Origin: Aerococcus agrisoli
Lineage (GTDB): Bacteria > Bacillota > Bacilli > Lactobacillales > Aerococcaceae
Assembly: GCF_003797145.1 (NCBI RefSeq)
Contig: NZ_RKMG01000023.1
Coordinates: 1 to 34,213 of the forward strand
DNA: 34,213 nucleotides
Direction: 5' to 3'
A model generated the notes under the pieces. That model worked only from the letters and a program-made list of their open reading frames with translations. It was not told where the DNA came from and did no database searches. How positions within the stretch are numbered: position 1 is the first letter of the stretch; the number at the start of each line of letters is the position of its first letter. Below, in pieces: positions 24,573-32,090 of this stretch. The position numbers and the translations under genes are program-made.

Positions 24573-25133
24573 CTAGGAAATAGTGTGGTCATCATCATCA
24601 GTTGTTACGATTTGTATAAATTTTGGTACGTGGCGGTTATATGCATCCGTCCATTTTAATACACGTGGGCGTGGAAGGAAGTATTCAACCCCAACTGCGA
24701 TAATAGCCCCTAAGAAAGTATCAAAGATTCGCCATAAAGCGTAAATATATTGATTTTCACCAGGGATATTAAAGATGATAATCAGGAAAGTAGCTGAAGC
24801 CCCGATGATACCAGCCGAATTGTTTAATAATAGGGAAACTTGAATGGTAATAGCAATACCAACACCTGCTAATAGAGCAGTGGTGAAAGTATTTGTCGGT
24901 AAAAGTCCAGAAAGGAAGATATATACAATTGATGCAAAGGCGCCACAACAAATAGCGATAGTACGTTTGATACCGAAGGTAAATGATGAACCAAAATCGG
25001 CACGTTGCGAGAAGACAGCCGAAAGTGCAGAAATTTGTGGATCAATAGTGGTAAAAGCGGCGATGAGGACGATAATCATAACACTCAAACTGGTTTTGAG
25101 CGTACGCATACCGACATGGATTTTCTTAAACAA
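24573..25133 (-). CDS. Half-size aromatic-acid-exporter (ArAE/FUSC-like) membrane protein
   Basis: A 186-residue membrane protein matching the N-terminal transmembrane half of the ArAE_1/DUF939 family (B. subtilis YgaE-like). It starts with the family's IGMRTLKTSLSVMI-like pattern (here VGMRTLKTSLSVMI) and has about six hydrophobic helices. FGIKRTIAICCGAFASI and LWRIFDTFLGAIIAVGVEYF are typical. The C-terminal cytosolic domain of the roughly 330-residue members is missing, and the acidic end (TTDDDDHTIS) looks like a natural terminus. The start is TTG with AAGGAG 8 bases upstream. Transport activity is inferred from the family only. Confidence 0.8.
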   Translation of the reverse strand: MFKKIHVGMRTLKTSLSVMIIVLIAAFTTIDPQISALSAVFSQRADFGSSFTFGIKRTIAICCGAFASIVYIFLSGLLPTNTFTTALLAGVGIAITIQVSLLLNNSAGIIGASATFLIIIFNIPGENQYIYALWRIFDTFLGAIIAVGVEYFLPRPRVLKWTDAYNRHVPKFIQIVTTDDDDHTIS

Positions 25134-25218
25134 GACGATTACTCCTTAGTTTCATAAATTTATTTGATAAATCCCTTATTATAGCATATAATGATAGATT
25201 TATTCTACTGGATTCGAT

Positions 25219-25246
25219 TTGAATTTTTCTATAAATAGATTATACT
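25219..25246 (+). promoter_or_regulatory. Promoter of the small membrane-protein gene
   Basis: TTGAAT (25219-25224) and TATACT (25241-25246), 16 bases apart, about 60 bases before the GTG start. Confidence 0.6.
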
Positions 25247-25306
25247 AGTAGTAATAGACAAGCAATGAATATGATTGGTTATACTAAGATTAAGGGTGGT
25301 GCACGA

Positions 25307-25675
25307 GTGAAACGTCGAACATACCGTCAAGCCAAGCAGGCGCTTGAACGCGAAAAAAAACAGAATCAAAATAAATATGGGACGACGATTTCCAATGCAC
25401 AAAAGACACAAGTGCCGCAAACAACATTTTCACAGGATACTGCTGAATTTGATGCCAAGTCTTTTTCTGAAGCGAAGTTGCCTCAAGAAACCTTTCAGGA
25501 CTTAGATACCAATGAAATCTTCTTTGAACATCAAAAAGAGAAGCAATATATGTGGTCAGGACCAAGTAGTCAAAGCCGTAAACAAATGGTTTTTATTATT
25601 ATTATTTTAGCCATCTTGGCGATTATCTTTTTAGGTCCAACCGTATTTCATTTCTTCGCAACAATATTTAAATAA
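25307..25675 (+). CDS. Small tail-anchored membrane protein of unknown function
   Basis: I do not recognise the family. GTG at 25307 has AAGGGTGG 7 bases upstream; an ATG 14 codons earlier lacks a ribosome site. The 122-residue product has a basic, Gln/Lys-rich N-terminus (KRRTYRQAKQALEREKKQNQ), a polar middle and a single hydrophobic helix at the C-terminus (MVFIIIILAILAIIFLGP and on), ending in a short hydrophobic tail. This predicts a protein with its bulk in the cytosol, held by a C-terminal anchor. It has its own promoter and terminator. Confidence 0.75.
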   Translation: MKRRTYRQAKQALEREKKQNQNKYGTTISNAQKTQVPQTTFSQDTAEFDAKSFSEAKLPQETFQDLDTNEIFFEHQKEKQYMWSGPSSQSRKQMVFIIIILAILAIIFLGPTVFHFFATIFK

Positions 25676-25683
25676 TGACAGCA

Positions 25684-25719
25684 AAAATGGTCGAGGAAAA
25701 TATTCCCCGACCATTTTTT
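25684..25719 (+). terminator. Terminator after the small membrane-protein gene
   Basis: AAAAATGGTCG pairs with CGACCATTTTT, extended by GG/CC across a bulge, with T residues following. Confidence 0.85.
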
Positions 25720-25730
25720 ATTTTGTACTC

Positions 25731-25850
25731 TTTCTTCCAACGGTTCAAATCAAAACGATTATTGTCGCACTCTATGAAAACCTGCTCCAAAAGTTAGCTT
25801 TGACTGCGTTTCAGAAAAATCAATAAGACTGAAGTGCGTCTTATTTTCAT
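25731..25850. repeat. Dispersed intergenic repeat, first exact 120-bp unit
   Basis: Identical base for base to 25851-25970. Order of blocks: TTCTTCCAACGGTTCAAA, a locus-specific stretch, TGTCGCACTCTA, GAAAACCTGCTCC, TTTGACTGCGTTTCAG, then a hairpin AATAAGAC-(8)-GTCTTATT at 25822-25845. No coding frame is credible. Confidence 0.85.
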
Positions 25851-25970
25851 TTTCTTCCAACGGTTCAAATCAAAACGATTATTGTCGCACTCTATGAAAA
25901 CCTGCTCCAAAAGTTAGCTTTGACTGCGTTTCAGAAAAATCAATAAGACTGAAGTGCGTCTTATTTTCAT
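25851..25970. repeat. Dispersed intergenic repeat, second exact 120-bp unit
   Basis: Perfect tandem copy of 25731-25850, which points to very recent duplication or to active homogenisation. This unit and its neighbours fill the 341-base gap between the small membrane-protein gene and pepQ. Confidence 0.85.
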
Positions 25971-26015
25971 TTTCTTCCAACGGTTCAAAGCTGGACAACT
26001 TTTGTCACACTCTAT
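25971..26015. repeat. Dispersed intergenic repeat, partial third unit
   Basis: Starts with the same TTTCTTCCAACGGTTCAAA, then diverges (GCTGGACAACTTTTGTCACACTCTAT in two parts) before the pepQ stop. The divergent part contains GACAA-CTT-TTGTC, a small hairpin, and resembles the copy at 19520-19544. Confidence 0.75.
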
Positions 26016-26016
26016 T

Positions 26017-27129
26017 CTATTTAGGTTGTACGATGATCATTTCTTTTGTGAAGTTATTGATGTTTTCTGTACCATCTTCATGGGCGATGACTAAATCTTC
26101 GATACGTACGGCGGTGTTACCTGTTAGGTAGATACCTGGTTCGATAGAGAAGATGTTACCATCTTGAACAGGATTTTGGTTTGCAGCTGACACATCACCT
26201 TTTTCGTGAACTTCACGACCAATAAAATGACCTAGACGGTGGGTGAATTGGTCCCCGTAACCACGTTCAGAGATGTAATCACGTGCGGCAGCATCGATGC
26301 TGGCTAAACTTGCACCAACTTCAACAGCCGCAATTCCGCGTAGATTTGCTTCTAAGACGATTTCATATACTTCCTTGGCAAGTTCACTAGGTTCACCGTA
26401 GTAGACCGTACGTGTCATGTCTGAGCAGTATTCTTCGTGTTTACAACCAATGTCGATGACAACAGAATCACCTAATTGTGGTTTGGTATGGTCTGATTCG
26501 TGGTGAGGGTCTGCACCATTCGCACCATAGGCAATAATTGGTTCGAAGGAGAAGCCAGAATCTGCACCTTCTTCGGCGTATATTTTTTCTAAAGCGTCAA
26601 CTGCTTCAAGTTCATCTAAACCTAAGGGAATCACTTCCTCGATTAAGCGAGCAATGGCGCGATCGTTGATGGCAGATGCGACACGCATTTTTTCTTGTTC
26701 ATCAGCGGTTTTGTGGGCACGTTGATCGTCAACTAGGTCAGAAGCTACGTCGAATGTGGCATTCGGATAGGCTTGTGCGGTAGCGAGTAATTGATCAGCT
26801 CGCCATAATTTATCCACACCAATTTTGATGGTGGCATCAGTAGTTGGGAAGGATTGAAGCGCCGCAAATGCTTGCGCGATGCTTGTATTGTCATCAATCC
26901 AAGTAACGTTGATACCTGGTAGTTCGTTAAATACAAATAGTTTATTGGCGATAATTTGTGGTGCTTGATTTGGTTGAATGATTAGTAGCCAAAATCTTTC
27001 CATTGGGTCAAAAATGACACCAGTATAGTAATCAATAGCGGCTTTATCGGTGATGATTAAAGCATCTAATTGGGCTTTGGCTACATTTTCTTGAATTGTG
27101 TTTAAGCGATTTTTGTGTTCTTGATTCAT
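26017..27129 (-). CDS. pepQ: Xaa-Pro dipeptidase/aminopeptidase, M24 family
   Basis: Metallopeptidase that cleaves peptides with proline in second position, in the cytosol. The start is ATG 27129, with GGAGG 4 bases upstream, giving 370 residues, the size of lactic PepQ. The N-terminal creatinase-like domain (1-140) precedes the pita-bread catalytic domain. The five metal ligands are all visible: Asp226, Asp237, His301, Glu330 and Glu344, in VVIDIGC, CSDMTRT, HRLGHFIG, FSIEPGIYL and VRIEDLV. It lies 25 bases behind the TIM-barrel gene and shares its promoter. A role in recycling proline from peptides complements proBA. Confidence 0.92.
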   Translation of the reverse strand: MNQEHKNRLNTIQENVAKAQLDALIITDKAAIDYYTGVIFDPMERFWLLIIQPNQAPQIIANKLFVFNELPGINVTWIDDNTSIAQAFAALQSFPTTDATIKIGVDKLWRADQLLATAQAYPNATFDVASDLVDDQRAHKTADEQEKMRVASAINDRAIARLIEEVIPLGLDELEAVDALEKIYAEEGADSGFSFEPIIAYGANGADPHHESDHTKPQLGDSVVIDIGCKHEEYCSDMTRTVYYGEPSELAKEVYEIVLEANLRGIAAVEVGASLASIDAAARDYISERGYGDQFTHRLGHFIGREVHEKGDVSAANQNPVQDGNIFSIEPGIYLTGNTAVRIEDLVIAHEDGTENINNFTKEMIIVQPK

Positions 27130-27153
27130 AGTTCCTCCATCAATCAATACCAA

Positions 27154-27945
27154 TTATAGTAAACCGTCTTCTGGTTCATCATGGTATTTTTCTTCTGCTT
27201 CAGGGTGTGTTTCGATAAATTCTTCAAATTCGTTTAGGGTCATACCGTCATGGGCTTCGATAAATCCTGCACGACGTTCTTTACGATATTTGACCATTTT
27301 TTCTTTGAAGATGTCACCAGGTGTTGGCGGTGTCCAAGATACGGCGTTAGCACCAGCTTTGATGACTTCACGAATGGTTTCGTCAGTTTGACCACCAGTT
27401 GCGATAATTGGGATATGCGGGAAGTCGCGGCGGATGCGACGTACGATCGCTGCAGTATCTTTACCACCGGATACATTCAAGATATCTGCACCAGCTGAAA
27501 TACGCGCTGCGATATCATTATAAGCTGATACTACGGTTGCGACAATTGGTGAATCAACTGTGTGTTCGATATCCAAAATATTTTCAGCGGTCATTGGGGC
27601 ATTTACTACAACCCCTTGTACGCCTGTGGCTTCTGCGAAAAGGGCAATATCCACGCTACGTTTACCTTGAGTTGTACCGCCACCAACACCTGCAAATACT
27701 GGTTGGCTTGCTACAGATGTTACTGCCTGGATGATTGCCGGATGTGGTGAGAATGGGTATACGGCTAAAACAGCGTCTGCATTGCAGTACAAAATGGTTG
27801 CTACGTCGGTTGTAAAGACGAATGATTTTAACGTACGGCCGAAAACATTGATACCGGTCGCTTCGTTGATTACTTCAGGGACCATAATCATATCTTTTCT
27901 AAATTGAGAAGAGATATTTTGTGTACCGTTTTTTGGTTGGTTCAA
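27154..27945 (-). CDS. TIM-barrel protein of unknown function, co-transcribed with pepQ
   Basis: A 263-residue cytosolic protein. I infer a beta/alpha barrel from the repeating strand-helix pattern and the phosphate-binding end: GADILNVSGGKDTAAIVRRI, then IPIIATGGQTDETIREVIKAGANAVSW in two parts, as in ThiE/NanE/PRAI-like barrels. GVGGGTTQGKRSVDIALFAE is another conserved-looking stretch. Relatives in lactic bacteria are commonly labelled only as hydrolase, without evidence I know of. The start is TTG with GGAGG 8 bases upstream and a consensus promoter behind it. It is first in an operon with pepQ. Confidence 0.75.
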   Translation of the reverse strand: MNQPKNGTQNISSQFRKDMIMVPEVINEATGINVFGRTLKSFVFTTDVATILYCNADAVLAVYPFSPHPAIIQAVTSVASQPVFAGVGGGTTQGKRSVDIALFAEATGVQGVVVNAPMTAENILDIEHTVDSPIVATVVSAYNDIAARISAGADILNVSGGKDTAAIVRRIRRDFPHIPIIATGGQTDETIREVIKAGANAVSWTPPTPGDIFKEKMVKYRKERRAGFIEAHDGMTLNEFEEFIETHPEAEEKYHDEPEDGLL

Positions 27946-28001
27946 TTTACTAACCTCCGTTTTTCTATTAATCTGTCTTATTCGGACAAGAGACTAAGTA
28001 C

Positions 28002-28030
28002 ATTATAGTACGCATAGAAAAGGACTACAA
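28002..28030 (-). promoter_or_regulatory. Promoter of the TIM-barrel-pepQ operon
   Basis: On the minus strand TTGTAG (28025-28030) and TATAAT (28002-28007) with 17 bases between. Confidence 0.7.
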
Positions 28031-28119
28031 TTCTTTTAGATGAACTAATGTAAACGATTGTTTTTCGCAAGTAATCTAACATATTTCAAATTGTATGTTA
28101 AAAAATATATCAAATAATA

Positions 28120-28148
28120 TTGACTAATATTAAGAATTTGATTAGAAT
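28120..28148 (+). promoter_or_regulatory. Promoter of the glnQHMP operon
   Basis: TTGACT (28120-28125) and TAGAAT (28143-28148) with 17 bases between, giving a leader of about 90 nt. I see no hairpin terminator in that leader. Confidence 0.65.
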
Positions 28149-28241
28149 AACTTTACCTTTAGACCAATATCTTGGTACAATGGAAGAGATTGAAAAAAAG
28201 GATGAAAACAAACAAAATCAAAAGAAACGAAGAGGTGCTAT

Positions 28242-28970
28242 ATGATTACATTTGAACATGTTGAAAAATACTATGGTAAATTCCATGCGTTGAAAGATAT
28301 TAACTTGAATATCGATGAGGGTGAAGTGGTGACACTTATTGGACCTTCTGGTTCTGGTAAATCAACACTTATCCGTACAATCAATGCACTTGAAAAGATT
28401 AACTCAGGTAAGTTAATCGTTGATGGCAAAGACATCACAGACAAAAATACAGACATTCGTCAAATCCGTCGTGACTGCGGTATGGTGTTCCAACATTTTG
28501 AGTTATATCCTCACATGACTGTGTTAGAAAACGTTACATTGGCACCGTTAAAAGTCTTAAAGAAAACAGACTCAGATGCACAAGACCGTGCAGAACAATT
28601 ATTAAAACGTGTAAACATGTGGGACAAACGTGATTCTTATCCATCTCAATTATCAGGTGGACAAAAACAACGTGTTGCAATCGCACGTGGTTTAGCTATG
28701 CGTCCAAAAGTTATGTTATTCGATGAACCAACATCAGCGTTAGACCCTGAAATGGTTGGTGAAGTATTGGATCAAATGAAACGTATCGCTTTCGAAGATA
28801 ACATGACGATGGTGGTTGTAACACATGAGATGGGCTTCGCGAAAGAAGTAAGTAACCGTACAATCTTCATGGCTGAAGGTGAAATTTTAGAAGACCGTCC
28901 TTCAAAAGAGTTCTTTGAAAACCCACAAGATGAACGCGCTATTCAATTCTTGAGTAAAATTCTAGTCTAG
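28242..28970 (+). CDS. glnQ: Glutamine/glutamate ABC transporter ATPase
   Basis: Cytosolic ATPase of a polar amino-acid importer, 242 residues. Walker [10 protein letters not shown] (34-42), Q-loop [10 protein letters not shown], signature LSGGQ (137-141), Walker [15 protein letters not shown] (Asp161, Glu162) and switch His195 are intact. ATG has AGAGGTG upstream. It opens a four-gene operon in the order ATPase, binding protein, permease, permease, the same as glnQHMP of B. subtilis. It is a clear paralogue of the orphan ATPase at 11303. Substrate within the Gln/Glu/Asp group is inferred. Confidence 0.92.
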   Translation: MITFEHVEKYYGKFHALKDINLNIDEGEVVTLIGPSGSGKSTLIRTINALEKINSGKLIVDGKDITDKNTDIRQIRRDCGMVFQHFELYPHMTVLENVTLAPLKVLKKTDSDAQDRAEQLLKRVNMWDKRDSYPSQLSGGQKQRVAIARGLAMRPKVMLFDEPTSALDPEMVGEVLDQMKRIAFEDNMTMVVVTHEMGFAKEVSNRTIFMAEGEILEDRPSKEFFENPQDERAIQFLSKILV

Positions 28971-29006
28971 TTACTATCCGTTAACTTAAGAAGAGAGGTA
29001 ATGATT

Positions 29007-29822
29007 ATGAAAAAATTATGGCGCATCGTCGCACTTATTCCACTATTATTTTTATTAACAGCCTGTGCAAGCGGTGCTGGTAGTAAAGCAGATATTGCAT
29101 CACGTATTGAAAGTCAGGCTTACCCAACAATTACTTGGGGTGTGAAAGTGGATACCAACTTGTTTGGGTTCTACAATATTCAAGAAAACCGTATCGAAGG
29201 TTTCGATATCGATATGGCCAAAGAAATCACTAAGCGTATTGCGGGTGAAGATGCTGAGCCGGTTTTCGTTGAAGTAACATCAAAAACACGTATTCCTCTA
29301 TTAAAAAATGGTAACGTTGATGCCTTAATCGCAACAATGACTATTTCTGAGGAACGTAAAAAACAAGTAGACTTCAGTCAAGTATACTTTGATGCTGGGC
29401 AAGCAATCATGGTACCAGAAGATTCTGATATCCAAGATGTAAGTGAGCTAACAAGTGAACATACAGTGTTAGCTGTTAAAGGTTCAACTTCTGCTGACCG
29501 TATTAAAGAAGCTGCACCTGAAGCCAACATTTTAGAGTTAGAAAACTATTCTGAAGCCTTTACAGCATTGAAATCTGGTCAAGGTGATGCCATGACAACA
29601 GATAATGCCATTCTATTAGGGATTATGGAACAAAATCCTGGTTACCGTCTTGCAGGTTCTACATTTACAAATGAACCATATGGTATTGCGGTAAACAAAG
29701 GTCAAGAAGACTTCTTAGCCCAAATCAATCAAGCAATTGATGATATGGTTGCTGATGGTACATATCAAGAAATTTATACAAAATGGTTTGGTGACAATAC
29801 TGAGTCATCAATCGCAGAATAG
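29007..29822 (+). CDS. glnH: Amino-acid-binding lipoprotein of the GlnQHMP transporter
   Basis: Extracellular receptor for a polar amino acid. I choose ATG 29007, which sits 8 bases from GAGAGG; the ATG two codons earlier is only 2 bases away. The 271-residue product has a signal peptide ending in lipobox LTAC with lipidated Cys20. The mature part is a family-3 solute-binding domain (SBP_bac_3): ITWGVKVDTNLFGFYN, IEGFDIDMAKEI, LLKNGNVDALIATMTISEER and VLAVKGSTSADRI in order. Its stop overlaps the ribosome site of the next gene, so the operon is tightly packed. Confidence 0.92.
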   Translation: MKKLWRIVALIPLLFLLTACASGAGSKADIASRIESQAYPTITWGVKVDTNLFGFYNIQENRIEGFDIDMAKEITKRIAGEDAEPVFVEVTSKTRIPLLKNGNVDALIATMTISEERKKQVDFSQVYFDAGQAIMVPEDSDIQDVSELTSEHTVLAVKGSTSADRIKEAAPEANILELENYSEAFTALKSGQGDAMTTDNAILLGIMEQNPGYRLAGSTFTNEPYGIAVNKGQEDFLAQINQAIDDMVADGTYQEIYTKWFGDNTESSIAE

Positions 29823-29836
29823 GAGGGTGAAGATTT

Positions 29837-30490
29837 ATGCTTAATATATTTACTGAATACAGTGATTTACTTATTGAAGGCTTCATCAACACACTGATTG
29901 CTTCTGTGATTGCACTAGTATGTTCATTGATTGTCGGTGGCTTAATTGGTATCTTGCAAACAACTGACCACAAATGGTTATCAGGAATTGCAAATGTTTA
30001 TGTGGAATTTTTCCGTAACATTCCATTGTTGATTATCGTTATGTTCTTCTATGTTGTTGTCCCACTTTACGGTGTGGATATCACTGGTTTCCAAGCTGGT
30101 GTGATTGGTTTAACCCTTTATACTTCGTCATTCATTGCGGATGTTATCCGTTCAGGGATCGAAGCAGTACCGAGAGGGCAAATGGAAGCCGCAATTTCGC
30201 AAGGGATGACATACGTTCAAGCTATGCGTTTTGTTGTCTTACCACAAGCTGTGAAAATTGTCATTCCTCCTTTAGGAAACCAATTTATCAACTTAGTGAA
30301 AAACTCAAGTATCTTAGCGATGGTAGCTGGTTTAGACTTAATGTACTATGGTGACCTTATTGCTAGCCAAACCTTCAATACATTAGGTACATATACTGTA
30401 GTTGCTTTGGTTTACTTGATTATTACGGTGCCATTAACAGTGTTGGTTTCTCGTATTGAAAAAAATCTTAAACAACAAGACGTACGTTAG
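29837..30490 (+). CDS. glnM: Amino-acid ABC transporter permease, first subunit
   Basis: A 217-residue permease of the HisM/GlnP type, with about five membrane helices. It has the family's N-terminal LLIEGFINTLIASVIALVCS pattern, the EFFRNIPLLIIVMFF segment and the cytosolic EAA loop EAVPRGQMEAAISQGMTYVQ (with FVVLPQAVKIVIPPLGNQF after it), which docks on GlnQ. ATG has GGAGGG upstream. It pairs with the next gene to form the membrane heterodimer. Confidence 0.9.
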   Translation: MLNIFTEYSDLLIEGFINTLIASVIALVCSLIVGGLIGILQTTDHKWLSGIANVYVEFFRNIPLLIIVMFFYVVVPLYGVDITGFQAGVIGLTLYTSSFIADVIRSGIEAVPRGQMEAAISQGMTYVQAMRFVVLPQAVKIVIPPLGNQFINLVKNSSILAMVAGLDLMYYGDLIASQTFNTLGTYTVVALVYLIITVPLTVLVSRIEKNLKQQDVR

Positions 30491-30506
30491 AAAGGAGCGA
30501 TAAGAT

Positions 30507-31199
30507 ATGGATTTTGCAGGCGCACTACAATGGATGAACATCCAATTTTTGCTTAATGGTTTATGGATTACGCTTCAAGTAACGTTTTACGCCATTATAT
30601 TCTCGTTAATTTTAGGTGGTATTTTCGGTGTCATTCGTTTTATGGAAATCCCATTTTTCTCTAAGATTCTAGGTTTTATCATTGACGTTATTCGTAACTT
30701 ACCGTTACTATTAATCATTTTCTTCACCTATTTTGCTTTACCACAATTAGGTATTCGTTTAAATATTTTCTGGGCAGCCGTAACAGCTTTGATGATTTTT
30801 GAATCAGCAATGATTTCTGAAATTATCCGTGGTGGTTTGAACTCAATACCAAAAGGGCAAGCGGAAGCTGGTATTTCTACTGGTTTAACACGCGTTCAAA
30901 CCTTGGTATATATTCAATTACCACAAGCAGTTCGTGCGATGGCACCTTCAATCGTGTCACAATTGATTGCCTTGATCAAAGATACTTCTTTGGCAACAAT
31001 CATCTCATTACCAGAATTGACACATAATGCGAAAATTATCTACAACCAAAATACAAACTACGTTATCCCAATGTTCGTTGTGATGACCTTGTTATATTGG
31101 ATTATCTGTTACTCATTATCCCAATTCTCTAAATACTTAGCGAATCGTGGTTCAGCCAAAGCGACACGTAAAGATGGCGCTTTAGTGCAACAAAAATAA
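30507..31199 (+). CDS. glnP: Amino-acid ABC transporter permease, second subunit
   Basis: A 230-residue HisM/GlnP-type permease, with about five helices. It carries WITLQVTFYAIIFSLILGG, DVIRNLPLLLIIFFTYF and the EAA loop GLNSIPKGQAEAGISTGLTR, followed by IQLPQAVRAMAPSIVSQ. It starts 16 bases after the first permease with AAAGGAG upstream, and the operon closes at a strong terminator 19 bases past its stop. The M/P names follow operon position. Confidence 0.9.
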   Translation: MDFAGALQWMNIQFLLNGLWITLQVTFYAIIFSLILGGIFGVIRFMEIPFFSKILGFIIDVIRNLPLLLIIFFTYFALPQLGIRLNIFWAAVTALMIFESAMISEIIRGGLNSIPKGQAEAGISTGLTRVQTLVYIQLPQAVRAMAPSIVSQLIALIKDTSLATIISLPELTHNAKIIYNQNTNYVIPMFVVMTLLYWIICYSLSQFSKYLANRGSAKATRKDGALVQQK

Positions 31200-31217
31200 T
31201 GACGTATCAGCAATGCT

Positions 31218-31250
31218 GACTAGGACTGAAATTGGTCCTAGTCTTTTTTT
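31218..31250 (+). terminator. Terminator of the glnQHMP operon
   Basis: Perfect 9-bp stem GACTAGGAC/GTCCTAGTC, an 8-base loop and seven T. Confidence 0.9.
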
Positions 31251-31345
31251 ATGATTATGCAAAGCATATTGATAAAAGATTAATTTTCTATGATAAAATA
31301 TTTAATATCAGATACGCATTACAACTCAAGAAAGAAGGCGACAAC

Positions 31346-32065
31346 ATGCAAGCAAACTCAAGCGACAAATTCGCTGGTAAAGGGATTTCTGGCTCGACCC
31401 TCAAATGGATTGCCATGATTACGATGATCATCGACCATTTTGCGGTAGGTATATTCATCCCAATGATGGAAGCAGGGCAACTATCTACATTTGATTATTC
31501 CAGTGTATACACAGCCTATACCATTTCGCGTGCAATAGGTCGTCTAGCATTTCCAATATTCTGTTTTTTGCTGGTGGAAGGCTTTTTTTATACTTCTAAT
31601 GTCAAAAAATATGCAATTCGCTTAGGTATATTCGCCATTATTTCAGAAGTACCATTCAATTTAGTGATTGATCAAACATTCTGGAACCTGGGCTATCAAA
31701 ATGTTTTCTTTACGTTATTGATTGGTCTAGTAACCATCTGGTCCATGTCTAAGGTAGAAAATAATTTTTTGAAATTGATACCGGCCCTTCTTGGTATTGT
31801 CTTGGCAGAACTGCTACATACCGACTACGGCGCATTTGGGGTTTTATTGATTGCGGTACTATACCAATATCGAGAACTCCGTTTATGGCAATCCATTATT
31901 GGTGGTTTGATGGTTGCTTGGGAAATTACGGCCCCCATATCTTTCGTACTAAGCTATTTTTACAATGGGCTTAAAGGACGTTACAATGCCAAATGGCTAT
32001 ACTGGATTTATCCGGTTCATTTATTGATTTTCGGCCTAATCGGTCGCGCTATTCTAAACGCATAA
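31346..32065 (+). CDS. TraX-family integral membrane protein
   Basis: A 239-residue polytopic membrane protein. The family hallmark LKWIAMITMIIDHFAVG opens the first helix, and RLAFPIFCFLLVEGF and KKYAIRLGIFAIISEVPFNL follow. About eight helices are predicted. The start is ATG 31346, with GAAGG 7 bases upstream; the frame is open back to 31232, but that lies inside the glnQHMP terminator. Plasmid TraX acetylates F pilin, but chromosomal relatives in Firmicutes have no proven role. No other conjugation gene is present, so a membrane acyltransferase-like activity is only a guess. Confidence 0.85.
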   Translation: MQANSSDKFAGKGISGSTLKWIAMITMIIDHFAVGIFIPMMEAGQLSTFDYSSVYTAYTISRAIGRLAFPIFCFLLVEGFFYTSNVKKYAIRLGIFAIISEVPFNLVIDQTFWNLGYQNVFFTLLIGLVTIWSMSKVENNFLKLIPALLGIVLAELLHTDYGAFGVLLIAVLYQYRELRLWQSIIGGLMVAWEITAPISFVLSYFYNGLKGRYNAKWLYWIYPVHLLIFGLIGRAILNA

Positions 32066-32090
32066 TTTGAAAAAATAAGGAGCAAGACTT

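Noticed and set aside
25731..26015. CRISPR-like array
   Set aside because: The two full units are identical throughout with no unique spacers, units are 120 bases long, and no cas gene is nearby.
28050..28063. Catabolite-response element TGTAAACGATTGTT before glnQHMP
   Set aside because: The 3' half does not match the TGWAANCGNTNWCA consensus at three positions.
31232..31345. N-terminal extension of TraX
   Set aside because: The upstream ATG lies within the hairpin that terminates glnQHMP and lacks a ribosome site; ATG 31346 has one.
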